From Amphirosellinia nigrospora (Eukaryota; Ascomycota; Sordariomycetes; Xylariales; Xylariaceae), in NCBI GenBank assembly GCA_004123355.1, contig SCHM01000004.1:1116001-1180000 (forward strand): a stretch of DNA of 64,000 nt. The letters run 5' to 3'. Below, piece after piece: positions 1 through 10,908 of this stretch (the first letter of the stretch is position 1; every line of letters begins with the position of its first letter). Below the pieces are notes generated by a model. That model had not been told where the DNA came from, searched no databases, and worked only from the letters and a program-made list of their open reading frames with translations. The translations under genes and the position numbers were made by a program.

Positions 1-653
1 TAGAATGTGCCAATCACCCTTTCACTGATTAGGACTCTGGATGCCTTGCGAAGTGTGACGGAAAGGAACCACCAGCACCAAGAGATGTAAAGAAATCGCG
101 ACGATGTACCTACCTTAGGTAATATCTATTTACGCATGTGATGCATCTCTCAGGACCCCGCATTCAGGCCGTACTAGGTACCTACCTAGGTTAGGTAGTC
201 TAGGCGCGCGGGATAACCCACCTGGCATTCAACCCGCCTGGTGGGCAGCGGCGGGCAGAATTACCTGAGGCAAGGCAGCAGGAAGCTGCCTTCGAGGTCA
301 GCTCAACCTATTACAACGTAGATAGGTAATTGTACGACCTTTTATACACAATTATATGCAGGCGCGTCCTAGATTCCGTTTTCTTTTTCCATTGTACTTC
401 CAGCGCTGCCTACAACCTTCTGATGCTGACCTACCTTCACCAACCATACCATATCACATCAACCTCTCCCACTTCGTACCTCTATATTTGAATCGAGTTT
501 CCCAGCATCGTCCCTCGACCTAACCAGTTACCCACCCCCACTACCTACCGATCTATCTACTTAAGCATCTAACCTTAAGCGTCCGCATCACGTCCCCAAC
601 ACGCCTCGGCCCTTTGATGAGGCGGCTAGCCTCGTCCTTGTCGCGTTGTCGCA
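1..653. other. Upstream non-coding region of the tandem E2 gene
   Basis: No coding region is visible. The stretch contains several copies of an ACCTAGGT-type palindrome (around 172-200) that recurs in other intergenic parts of the window. It is pyrimidine-rich from about 380 to 600, as is common just upstream of fungal start codons, so the last 250 bases are probably promoter plus 5' UTR of the gene starting at 654. Confidence 0.4.
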
Positions 654-2471
654 ATGGCAGACCAGTCTATCATTCGCATTACCAAGGTACGGCAGTCGTC
701 GTGCTAGCATTACCCACCTGTTGCATGTTGCTGGTGTTTGGTCATCGACAAATAAGCTAACTGGCCCTTCCATGTCTAGGAAATCAGCGAGATTCAAAAG
801 AATTCAGATTTATGTAAGAATCCCTTTAAAGACAGCCGCGGATGACAGCTGTGTCCCTAATGCCCGATCTGTTTAGCCCTTGCAGTGGCCTTTCGAGATC
901 GCGATGTACGGAATGTCAAAGCTATGATAATCGGTCCCCACGAGACGCCATACGAGTTCGGATTCTTCGAGGTTCGTGCCAACGCCGGTGTCCGCCGTCC
1001 GTCTTAGCTCATATTCCTATGAAAACTAACAATTGTATTGTCATCAGTTTCTTTTAAATTCCACAAAGGTAACCAGAGTTTTCTCCCTAAGCTTAGATAT
1101 TGCGAGCAGCCCTGCTAATCCCACCCGCCTCGTCCAGACTATCCCGCAAGTCGCCCGCCGTGACCTGCACCACCACTAATGGTGGCCGATGTCGGTTTAA
1201 TCCGAACATCTATGCTACCGGGAAAGTTTGCCTGTGAGTCCAAATTCAACGCTTTCTTGTTGGGCCTCACTAAAGTATAATATCCGCTAGGTCTATTCTC
1301 GGGTAACTACAGCCCTCTTACTCCTTTCCTCGCCCACTTCTATCTCTAATATCACGGTAGTACATGGCGAGGGGAACCAGGTGAACAATGGTCTCCCGCC
1401 CAGGGCTTAGAGTCCATCTTAATTTCCATTCAGAGTCTCATGTCCTCGAATCCTTATGAAAACGAGCCTGGTTTTGAGCATGCGAACGAGGTATCGGATA
1501 AGACAAACCAACAAAACTACGTCGCCAAGGTAAGCATGGTGTGGATTCCAAGGTAGTACAACAGCTTATGGTCAATGCATAGATTCGACATGAAAGTTTA
1601 CGTATTTCCGTCATCCAAAAGCTAGAAGGCTTCCTTGGTATCTCCTCGACGGGCGATATGCCTACTACTCCAGTTGAATACGATCCTATGGCCGACGCTA
1701 TTGATCTAGAGGATCCAAGCATACCTTGGGAGCCGTTCAGAGATTTGTATAAGCGTCGGTTTCTATGGTATTACGATACTTACCTCGAGGCCATTAAACA
1801 GGCGAAGAAAGAAGTCAATGATGGCGAATCGTTCGTCCGTATGCCTTTTGAGGGTGATAACAACACCATGAATGGCACATTTAACTATGCCGCGCTGGAG
1901 GAGCGTTTACAGAAGATTAGGTCCGCACTCGATTTGGAGGTAGAAAGATGGGCCACAGAGGGGATTTCCGCGAAAAACAAAACACTACTGTCCCTGTAAA
2001 CCTTGCCCGACAATTCGATCAGATCAAGGAATCCTTCAAGAGGGACGATATCCCCCATAACGTGGAACTAGACAACAACAACCCGTTTGTATGGATATTA
2101 ACCTACTTCGGACGCCCTATGACGAACTTCGACGGTGGAATGTTCAGAATTAAGCTCAACTTTAGTCCACGTTTCCCAGAGGAGCAGCCGCGCGTCAAGT
2201 TTCTGACGCCCGTTTTTCATCATCGGGTCACTCCAGACGGGGTATTGTGCTACATTCCAAATCCCAACCGTTGCGACGACGTGAAGCAACACATCGAGGC
2301 AATTTTTAGCGCCCTGGAGGAAGAGCACCTCCATATGATCCTAGGACACAAGTCACCCAGAGGCACATAAGCTCTATTGGGGTGGTGATGAGGGTCGAAA
2401 GGTCTACAACAGGAAGCTTCGCAGGTCAGTCCAGCGGAGCATGGAGGACTTCTAGGGCTTTTGGCACCTGA
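654..2471 (+). CDS. Tandem-UBC-domain ubiquitin-conjugating enzyme, first domain UBE2Z-like
   Basis: The predicted protein has two E2 (UBC) folds. Exon 1 (654-686) starts [11 protein letters not shown]; exons follow at about 780-813, 886-971, 1048-1068 and 1138 onward, with introns near 1229-1290, 1304-1359 and 1531-1581. Domain 1 shows [33 protein letters not shown] (active Cys in GKVCL), [17 protein letters not shown] and NPYENEPGF, which are the UBE2Z landmarks. A linker is followed by domain 2 (about 2000-2380) with [20 protein letters not shown] and [15 protein letters not shown], so a second candidate Cys is kept. The frame breaks by single missing bases at about 1050 (T), 1162 (C), 1983 (A) and 2327 (C). 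After the last break the frame closes at 2469-2471. The E2 identity is firm; the exact exon edges at 971-1048 are less sure. Likely role: ubiquitin or ubiquitin-like transfer in cytosol or nucleus. Confidence 0.82.
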
Positions 2472-3269
2472 ATTCCAATGATAAAATTCAACCAGAGGGA
2501 AACGAGCATGACATAATGATGTCAGTGAGTGCGTTTTAGGAAGCGTGCATTGGGGCAAGGCGTCCGGCGGAGTGACCACGAAGTGCAATACAAGTGTGCC
2601 TTAGGCTATTCAAACTTGTGTCCTTTGTGCTTTTGTGCATCTCTGATGCATGAAATTCGAGGCTGAGAAGTGTGTATAGGTTGGTTTACGGCGTCCTAAT
2701 CCTAGTGTGGTAGGCTAAATCGCCCCAGGGCTGCTGTTCCACACCTGTGATGCCAAGTGGAGCATCAAATGGCAATTCGTGTATTCAAGGTTCATACCCA
2801 AATAATGCACATCAAATGTCAAGTGCGTATGCATTCAAGTGGACGAATCCCATGATTTGACTTTACATAGATGGCTACAATTACTATAAAAGGGTATAGG
2901 AAGACAGAGGGCATATTGCACCACCGTCACCACTTGCTCTCACTCTCGTTATGATGAACCAAGTACTACAAAATCTATTGGCACCCGCTCAATGCTGACG
3001 TAAACGCCTGCTAGTTTGTGTATCTTGAGTTTCCCCTCCGGTTGTCTCGTCATTACCTACATTGTAGTACCGCGTTATACTGGGCTATGCACCTACCTCC
3101 TCATACGGTCCCAGCTTTGATTAGGTAGTCCCAAATATACCCAATATAACCTTGGCCCTTAAAAGAAACGCCCGACAGTTTTCCAGCGCCTCAGTTACCC
3201 CATATATCTTCATCTACCTAGGGTGAATTAATACCCTGGTGAATATGTACTCTAACGCGAATGCCAATC
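2472..3269. other. Intergenic region between convergent genes
   Basis: No supported gene. This is the 3' flank shared by the E2 gene (+) and the hypothetical gene on the minus strand. It is moderately AT-rich, with a few TACCTAGG-like motifs around 3090-3220. Confidence 0.4.
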
Positions 3270-4273
3270 TTACCGCTTTGAGGATATTTTCGACTTCCCG
3301 TCGATCTTATCCTTGCCAGGCGCGTAGGGCGCCGCGATGCCGATATACCGCTCCTGCTTCCCGTCGCCGCCTTTGAACTCCAAATGGCCCTCAGACGTCA
3401 CAGTCGCTGGCGTGCCTTGCGTTGGACGCCGCACCTGCTCGTTGTGTAGTTTATCCAGGGATTCGCCGACTACGGCGTATTGAGACCAGTTGATTGGGGG
3501 ACATCGGACTATATTCTGAGGTTTCGGAATCTGGGTCCATGGTGGCGGACCCCGTTTTTCGGCGTCGGGATCTGGTTTCATGTTGGGTTTCTCTCCTGTC
3601 GCTGACTGGGACTGCGGTGGTGGCTGTATTTGCGCATCGCTGTGATTGGACCTATCTCCTTCGCCGTTACTGTCGCTGCTGCTGCTGCTGCTGCTATCGC
3701 TATCCTCGTCCTCGCCCTGGTCCTGCACACTGCCGACGAACAATCCCTCCCCCTCGACACGTACTCCTCCTGCCGCCAAGTCGCGGACAAAAGCCCCCGG
3801 GTTAGCGAGCGCGGCGCTCTTCACGCGGTCCAGTGCTGCTATATCCCGCTCCGCCTTCCGCCGCTGCATCTGTAGGATTGAGATGGCCGACTTGAGCGCT
3901 AGCACGTCTGGATTGCCGTTGAAATCTATGGGCTCTGGCGGGGGTGGTCGCGCGGCTGCTGTCGCATCGGCGTGCGAGCTGTGCGTGTACGTCGGCCGCG
4001 GCGGGAAGGGTGTGGCGTTCAAGGGTGGTGTGATGGGCTGTAGGTCGGGCGCGCGGGCGACGAGGACCGCGGAGAGGGCTGCGGCGGTTGCTGATGCTCC
4101 CGTGGCGCGTAGGGTATGGGCACGGGTATTGGTGTTGTGGAATGGAAGGTTCTTGTTGGTGCTGCGCTGCTGCTGCTGTTTGCCGCTGACGCGGAAGTCC
4201 GGCTCGCCGACGATTGCTGTTGCGATGCCCTCGAGACGGCGGCGGCGTCGGTGTTGAGCGTGAGGCTCGGCAT
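3270..4273 (-). CDS. Hypothetical protein with Ser/Pro-rich N-terminus and helical segment
   Basis: I do not recognise this protein. The preferred start is the ATG at 4273-4271 (MPSLTLNTDAAAVSRASQQQ). A much longer open frame to 4640 exists, but its first part looks like non-coding sequence. The N-terminal third is Ala/Ser/Pro/Gln-rich and probably disordered. A helical stretch follows (DVLALKSAISILQMQRRKAE to about NPGAFVRDL), then an acidic Ser run (SDSSSSSSSDSNGEGD), then a C-terminal part with the more conserved-looking PPINWSQYAVVGESLDKLHN, ending near GKSKISSKR. One -1 break lies between about 4019 and 4230, since the start and the C-terminal part are one frame apart. With one base supplied the length is exactly 334 codons. 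No introns are needed. Confidence 0.6.
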
Positions 4274-5420
4274 CACGGTGGTGGGGTTCTCGGGTGAATG
4301 TGCCGAGATGAATCGTGTGTCGTGGCGAGCGAGTTGTAGCGCAAATCTCCCTCAGGCTGAACTGAACTACGTTTGGGTTTCTCGGACGTATTTGCTGGAG
4401 GCCCTTTGTTCGGTCAACGCCGAACTTGTGATGATTGAAGGGATGGGTGTAGGTTGGTGTAATGTGGACTACCTCAAGTAGCACCTTACTATTGCCTGTA
4501 AGCCTGCAACGATGTTGCCGAGGGGCTGAAAGTGGAGCCCCTCGATCGTCCGGCAAAGGTCCGGTTGGCACCGGCTCTTTCCTATCCCTGCAGTGCAGGG
4601 GGCTGGCTAGTGCACTTAGTGTAGTGTCAGCTAGCGCCATGACGCCGACTCGAAATTCAAAAGGTCTCCAACTACCTCTGTGCTTTGACTCATGAATACA
4701 CTAGAAAACCTAGAACTATTCCGTACTTAATCTAGAAATATAATAGTTCATAACCTACGACGACACTCTTCTCATTCGTATGGCGTCTTCGTGGGGAATA
4801 TTTGATGACCATATTATCAAGCAATACAGAGATCTTAACTTGTTTCCTCACACCATGAGGGAAATGCTTCCGAATCTAAGATAAGTAGGGTTCGTTATCT
4901 TCAACGTAACTATCTTGTCTGATGACCACGTTCAAAATACGATGGCTTGTGTCTAAATAGCTGGTCCGGGCTATACTAGCTGAAGATGGATGGATGTTCC
5001 TTGCTCACTACTTGTACAAACGAGTAGTACTTTCCCCAGACCCGCAGCAGTCTCGACCATACTCCACATCGTAGATCTACTAATGTTGTTAGGATCAATA
5101 CAAGGGCCCCAAATCTCGTCTCAGCCGCTCAGCCCCGATTCTGATATGTGCACCAGCAGTGTAAAATATGGTATGGCACGCGTGTATCTAGCAGGACGAT
5201 GAAAATGACATGAGCCGGCGCACCTTAGTACCAGTCACGATTCGTTCTATTAGAGGCAAGCGCCCAACATAAAGACTTGCGCCTTCTGATTTCACATTGA
5301 TAGCATGACCATATATTCTTCGTTGCTTCCCACACCTATCCGTTATGAATTCTTGCTCTTACCCTTCCGGTTATCTCGATAGGATGTCTTAATCCGTGAC
5401 CCGCACCCTATCTAGCCCAC
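4274..5420. other. Intergenic region
   Basis: No supported gene. Short open frames occur on both strands, but none has a recognisable domain or good splice context. This is the promoter side of the minus-strand hypothetical gene ending at 4273. Confidence 0.35.
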
Positions 5421-5624
5421 TTACATTTTCCACACGTCTTCGTCCTCGTCTTCGCCTAGTTCTCGGCTCATCTTCCTTGCCGACCCTGTCAGACCAAAAT
5501 GATACCAGGGGATTGACCATATAACAACTAAACCACCATTAACCCTACAGGTCTCAACCGCCTGTTTTGTAACCACTGTCTCTTCTTCCTTGAATTTGCC
5601 TCGTTGTCTTATAGTCGTACCCAC
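5421..5624 (-). CDS. Possible small or partial gene, acidic C-terminus
   Basis: A 67-codon minus-strand frame ends in an acidic stretch (SRELGEDEDEDVWKM). It contains a 63-nt segment (5548 down to 5486) with good intron signals: a GT donor, a CTGAC branch-like motif and a CAG end. A GTAAGT donor also sits just at the end of the frame (about 5428-5423). Together these suggest one exon of a small spliced gene rather than a complete one. I cannot assign a family, and it could be a chance frame. Confidence 0.2.
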   Translation of the reverse strand: MGTTIRQRGKFKEEETVVTKQAVETCRVNGGLVVIWSIPWYHFGLTGSARKMSRELGEDEDEDVWKM

Positions 5625-5899
5625 TTCGTCATCTATGGCCTACGATATTTAAGTGTTCTTCGATAACTTAACCAACTATCACGCCTGGACGAGTTGATTG
5701 TTGATTGGCTGTTCTGAGAAAGCAGATAAGAAAGGGACGAGCTCATGGTGTTCTCAATTGATCGGAAGGGAGTAGATCTTTTTATCTGATTACCCTAGTA
5801 GTCATCTCTCTGAAGTTGTCAGGCGAAATCAGGACCTCAGTTAGTGGGTGATGCGAGAGTTATTTGGTCACCCACTTTCGTTGCCATTATCCAGGATAA

Positions 5900-7276
5900 G
5901 GGGTCGTTGTGGCTGCGAACATCCCATACGATCCTATCGAACGGTGTGGTGTTTACTCGTGCAATGGTAGGTTCGTTGAACGGTTGAGAAAGCCGAAGTC
6001 GCCGGTTGTCCTGGGATCACCCGAGAGGGACGGCTTTATAGATCAGCGAGGTGGTACAAGACCACCTGATATCACGCCACCGGTTCTACGAAACTTTTCG
6101 TATCCAACCAACATCAGAAACAGCAATACACCATCTTCTCCATCCTCTTCACCATCCACTTGGGAGCAGCTGGGCGAGATATGTACCTTCTCGCCTGATA
6201 TCGATTCGCGAATAAGCCGAGACAGGACTGCTGGGCTGGAGGATCCTTTTTCTATACAACAGACCGCACCCGTATAAGAAGCCGACCCCAACAGCATTAA
6301 ACGTGAACCAAGGAGGTAATTTCGACTGATATTGGGCCCCTGACTGTTGAAAGGGCGGTAGAGAATCGCCACCGCCAAAGCACCTTGCTCGGGTTATCAT
6401 CGTCCCAAGTTCAGTCAACTCGTCTTTAGAAGAACGTCGAGAAAGCAGGACCTAAGGACAAAGGTACGAAGGTTTATAGAATCACTCAATCAGTGATCAT
6501 ATATTCTCCAAAAGTCCAATATCACTGCTAGGCTAAGACGCAGCTCGCTCGGACATCACAAGACATCTTCGTCGTTCAACGGGTCTCGACTTTTCGCTCG
6601 GCGTTCAGGTATCTTCGAACGGCCATGTCAAGTTCGGGCGTGCCCTTGATCGACACGAGATTGACGCATTCCGTACATAAAACTACTAAGCCTATTGCCC
6701 CTCCTTCATTTTTGTTGGGGCACTCGGCTGAAGGGCCCTCGGCAAACTTGGAGAGAGCTGCCAAAATTTCATGCACCTTATCAGATCCATATACCTTAGG
6801 GATGGGTTCCTGTGATTCAAAAGATAGCCGTCAAGGACTGCATCATCTCAGTCCTAAACTGGAACCCTTATCTGAAGACCAATCCCGCACTTCGGAATTG
6901 CACAAAAGAAAGGAGAAGGAAGGGAAAAGCCGATGGCTTTCCCAGTTGAAGGAATGGGTTTCCGTATCAGAGCCCTCCTCGCAGGCCCTGAAAAACTATA
7001 AGAAAGACACATACAGGAAAGCTGGGATTGCACTCGATGATCCATTAGCTAATGCAAAATTGCATTTACCTGGTGCTTCGATCCCCCGGAGGCGATAAGG
7101 CCTGGAGGCCGCGGACCGAGCCCGAGGAGATTGCTCTTCAGAGAGCAAAGAATCGCAAAGAGACGCGTGGGTTGCTAGGCGTGGCCAGAACGTCCGAGGA
7201 TCCCGCTCGAGTTCAGGCCGTTTTTCTTCGTCGAGTAGCATTACCGATAATACCAGATCGAAAGGATGGTGAATAA
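5900..7276 (+). CDS. Conserved-looking hypothetical protein, frame-broken
   Basis: Unknown function. The leading frame (about 5900-6277; NIPYDPIERCGVYSCNGRF) has no ATG. It is preceded by an in-frame TAA at 5897, so the true start is upstream behind an intron or a break. The middle part is Ser/Thr/Pro-rich and low complexity. The most convincing segment is about 6960-7276: KNYKKDTYRKAGIALDDPLA, then KLHLPGASIP, then after two missing C residues (about 7087 and 7119) PEAIRPGGRGP and EPEEIALQRAKNRKETRGLL, ending in a stop at 7276. This arrangement (short helical motif, IPPEAIRP-like turn, basic tail) looks like a conserved fungal protein of unknown function. More breaks probably lie between 6278 and 6620, where no frame stays open. 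Confidence 0.45.
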
Positions 7277-8522
7277 TGGGAAGCTATCTCAACTAATAGG
7301 AAGCCTCCCGACCTATTGTTAGTCTAGGTTTGGCACAATGGGTTTGATCATACTCGATTTACGTGAGCGTATACTACATTACTATTGTACACCCATATCG
7401 GAGAGTGTGTATTTAAAACTTCATGCATTTAGCAGGGAAAGTGACTCAGGGAAGACTATATTTAGCAACAAGACTATCGACGGTTGAAAATGGGAACCAT
7501 AATGCTTGTTGCCTGGGCCAGCCTTCTTTTCACAATACCCATTAGCTCGCTCACTTATCTTCTTGCTTGGGGTAGATTGTGGTAGATAGAATGGGAGAAT
7601 ACAAGCAGCTCGTTAATGACAACAGTTTTGATGAAGAGTTGCCTAATCTGATACGGGATTATGGTTAATTGTAAATTGGCTGACAAAAGTCGTTTGTTTT
7701 AAACATATCTGAAATAATGATCATTCACGGAATATAGTGTGGTAAAGAGTTGGGTCAGGACATGTCGGCACCGTCAGTGATCATTATACACACTGTCTTC
7801 CCTACTTTCTGATGGCATGGAATATTCGAAGCTCAGCAGGCCAAGAATAACCAATGAGCTTGATGAGCTGAGGCGTTTAGACTAGTGATGGTAATTCAGC
7901 AGCTGATCAGCCCGCAGCCATCGATTTCGCGATGGAACCGACAAATGGCAGATGCAGGTGGATGTCACAGGACACTAGATCGAGTACCGCCACATACAGT
8001 ATAGCTCGCTATATCAAGATACTGTATGAGTATGGATCAATTCCACGCGTTTTGGCGTGCTTGGCAAACTTTCTAAAGTGGGGAGATCTGGAAGCCATCA
8101 CTAGTCGTGACGTAACGGTCGAACGGACAATGACAATGGAATCCGAAATGTCTTGCATTGGTACGCAGGAAATACAAGAAACGGCCGGAGCAAAATTTCC
8201 AGCCATTGGGAACGACAAACCTTGAGGTGCTACTCCTAACCTGTTGTCTCTATTGATATTCTATCTCGACACGGGAATTGAATAGTGTATGGCAAGAGCT
8301 ACTTTATGAAAGCTACTGTGACTTGACAGTCTCTAATCTACTTGTCATTCTCTTGCCATCGACTATTTTAGCGCCGCCACTAAGCTGGGAACTGGTATAT
8401 ACATAGTGCCTTCGTTCCTGGAACAGACGTGGTGAAACAAGACGAAACGCTTTGTCTCAGGTCCACTGAATTGTTCGACCTCTTTTCACCTCGCGTCCGC
8501 TCGAGTATCGATAACCGCCAAG
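7277..8522. other. Intergenic region with one weak ORF
   Basis: No gene is firmly supported. A 97-codon ATG frame at 7932-8225 (MEPTNGRCRWMSQD...) has no recognisable domain, no splice signals and no low-complexity bias; I regard it as uncertain. The last 200 bases are probably promoter of the membrane-protein gene. Confidence 0.3.
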
Positions 8523-10387
8523 ATGAAGAGCATCTGGGGAGGTTCTCCCAAGAGCAAGACGATGGGGGATCCGCCAGAAACTCGTCGCAAGACGAACGAG
8601 GCTCGGCTCCTCCCAACGAACATACTCGGCTTTTGCCAAATAGGGTCGAGAGCACAGCTTATCTAAGTCCAGATGATCCAGCAGTATGGACTTGCTAGCA
8701 GTATACACCAAGGTAGCATACTAACCGGCATTCGCAGGTCTCGCCATACAACCTCCGGAGTATTCGATTTACCAGATACCTTACTATTATTTTCACCCTT
8801 GTAACCTTCGCATGGTGGATTATCATCCTGGTTACGACGTTTATCACACCACCAGGTTTTCACATGCGAGGATCGGGCTTCTTTCCCTTTAGTTATGCCA
8901 GTTTGGCACTCGCCAACTATTGTTTACATTGTTATTCTTCGCAGTGCCCGCGAAGGCCGTAAGGATCGCGAGCCTCGTTATGGCTGGTTTACTTCTGATC
9001 AACGCGATTCTCATAATCTCAGTACATCAGACAAGATATGAAGAAGGATGGGTAGGCATGGTCAGCGTGCTGTGTAAGACAAAATCGGCCCCCTCCCTCC
9101 CCCTCTACGTATAATTTATTGTGAGCTGATCTATCTTTCCAGGGGCTCTTATCATGGCCATTTGGACGCTCGCCACAGACCGTCTTGTCGAATGGGGAAA
9201 GTACGAAGAAGAGGAACGATTGACCGGACGCGCCGAAACTAGACGCACGTTGGGCGAATGGGCTGCCGTTCTGTTGTCAACAATCTCTATGATAATCATG
9301 GCGGTTGTCGTATTATTGATGACCTGCACATTGTTCCTTCGAGCCCTCGATGCTGGCCTGGCGGCACCCGGAAAAATGTACTGGGTGGATGGGGATAAAT
9401 ATAGGCTCCATGTTTATTGTCATGAAAATGATACAGACCCCAAACTGCCAACAGTATTAATTGAGGGTGGCGAAGGATCAGTTGAAGGCGGCCTTTGGGA
9501 GTTCGCCGACAACGCAGTTAAGAACGGGTCGATTAGTCGGTACTGCTTTGTAGATCGTCCCGGCCTCGCCTGGGTGAGTACTGCTCAGCTCTGGGGGTAA
9601 AAAACTGTACTGATGAAAGAACAAGAGCGATACTGCCCCTTCGCCTCTCTCTGCGAGTATGGCCGTTGAAGCTATTGACGAGGCACTGGCGCGGGCTGGG
9701 GAGAATGGTCCTTGGGGTAGGTCACGAACCAAAATACATAGTGAAGCTTTGCTAACGAGTTGGCAGTCCTCATGAGTGCCGGCATCGGATCCATCTACTC
9801 TCGTATTTTCTCCTCGCGCCACGGTCAGGACGTTAAGGGTTGCTTCTTATCGACCCGTTACACGAGGACTTCCTAAACGACGTGGGCTCTCCTGTCAAAG
9901 GCTTCATACTGGTAGGTGTTTCGGCAACTCTCTGTGCTGCTACCTGGAAAGTGATAGCTGATTCTGATTGTTGTAGTGGCTCCGAGGCATCATCTCACCA
10001 CTTGGCCTGAACCAAATACCTGGAGCTGTGTTTAAGGGCCGAAACAAGGAAGATCGTGTCTGGGGAGGATCAGCCTACCAGACGGGCAAGTACATTTTCG
10101 CGAAGCTTCAAGAGAACTTGGTGGCCGATACCTTGTCGAAACGTGACGTGGCTAGTAGCCGAGCTATACAAGTTCAAAATGTACCACTCACAGTGATTAG
10201 CTCTGGTGTCAAGATCCGCGAAGATAGCGAATGGGAGGAGAAACAGCGAGACCTAAGTCATCTGACGCATAAACTGCGGCACTGGGATATCGTCAACGAC
10301 GCACCACATCGAGTGTGGGACACGCTGGAAGGCCGCACTGCGATGGAGAAGAGATTGCGACAACTAGTGCATGAAAAGGGTACATGA
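8523..10387 (+). CDS. Multi-pass membrane protein with alpha/beta-hydrolase-like C-terminal domain
   Basis: Six exons fit well: 8523-8683, 8738-9073, 9143-9573, 9626-9716, 9767-9911 and 9977-10387. With three missing bases supplied (about 8534, 8922 and 9842) the total is exactly 526 codons including the stop. The start is MKSIWGGSPKSK. The N-terminal half carries about four hydrophobic segments (YLTIIFTLVTFAWWIIILV; a segment around SLALAN; LVMAGLLLINAILIISV; LLSTISMIIMAVVVLLMTC). The C-terminal half resembles an alpha/beta hydrolase: PTVLIEGGEGSVEG, a CFVDRPGLAWS strand-turn, WVLMSAGIGSIYSRIF at the nucleophile elbow, LLLIDPLHEDFL, and a late His in NDAPHRVWD. The elbow reads S-A-G-I-G, not G-x-S-x-G, so the usual Ser nucleophile is Gly. 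The fold call is inference; the topology and exons are well supported. Confidence 0.75.
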
Positions 10388-10908
10388 TGATCATTTGAGT
10401 TATATCGGCGGGATAATGTCTTTTTGAGTTGGTGCATTTTCAGCGGTGTTCTGTGGCACCTAGGGTTCAATTGTAAGGAAAACAATGCGACCAAGATTGT
10501 ATACATGTATGACTAACGATGGGATGTACTCGCGTAAATACTGCTTCGTAATTATATCAAGTTTACTACACAAAGCTCCTACTTGATGATTATACCGTAA
10601 CTCAATGGTGGCATGTCAGTTGGGTGGAGGAGGTAATAAGGTGATTGTGGAAGAGGGGACGTGGAAAGGGTGCTGTGGCTTTGAAGCTTAAGCCACACGA
10701 CTGCTAGCACAGCACTTAACGCGAAAAACGCGGGTCTACGCGTATGCTGTAAGTGCGCCGAGCTAAAATACCCAGCACTGAGCAACGACGTCAAGACGGG
10801 ATAGGTACCAGTAGATACCCAACATTTCTGCAATTGTTTACATATTGAAATAAATGCAATTGGCCAGCCCCCTGGCATAGCACTACCAAACTCTACCAGT
10901 GGCTGAAG
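10388..10908. other. Intergenic region upstream of RFC2
   Basis: No gene seen. A minus-strand open frame spanning 10579-11085 overlaps RFC2 exon 1 in antisense and has no recognisable domain, so it was not called. Confidence 0.4.

Noticed and set aside
3270-4640. Full 456-codon minus-strand frame as the hypothetical gene
   Set aside because: The part upstream of about 4273 lacks low-complexity or domain character and has mixed composition. The ATG at 4273 in the neighbouring frame plus one -1 break gives a more natural N-terminus and a whole codon number.
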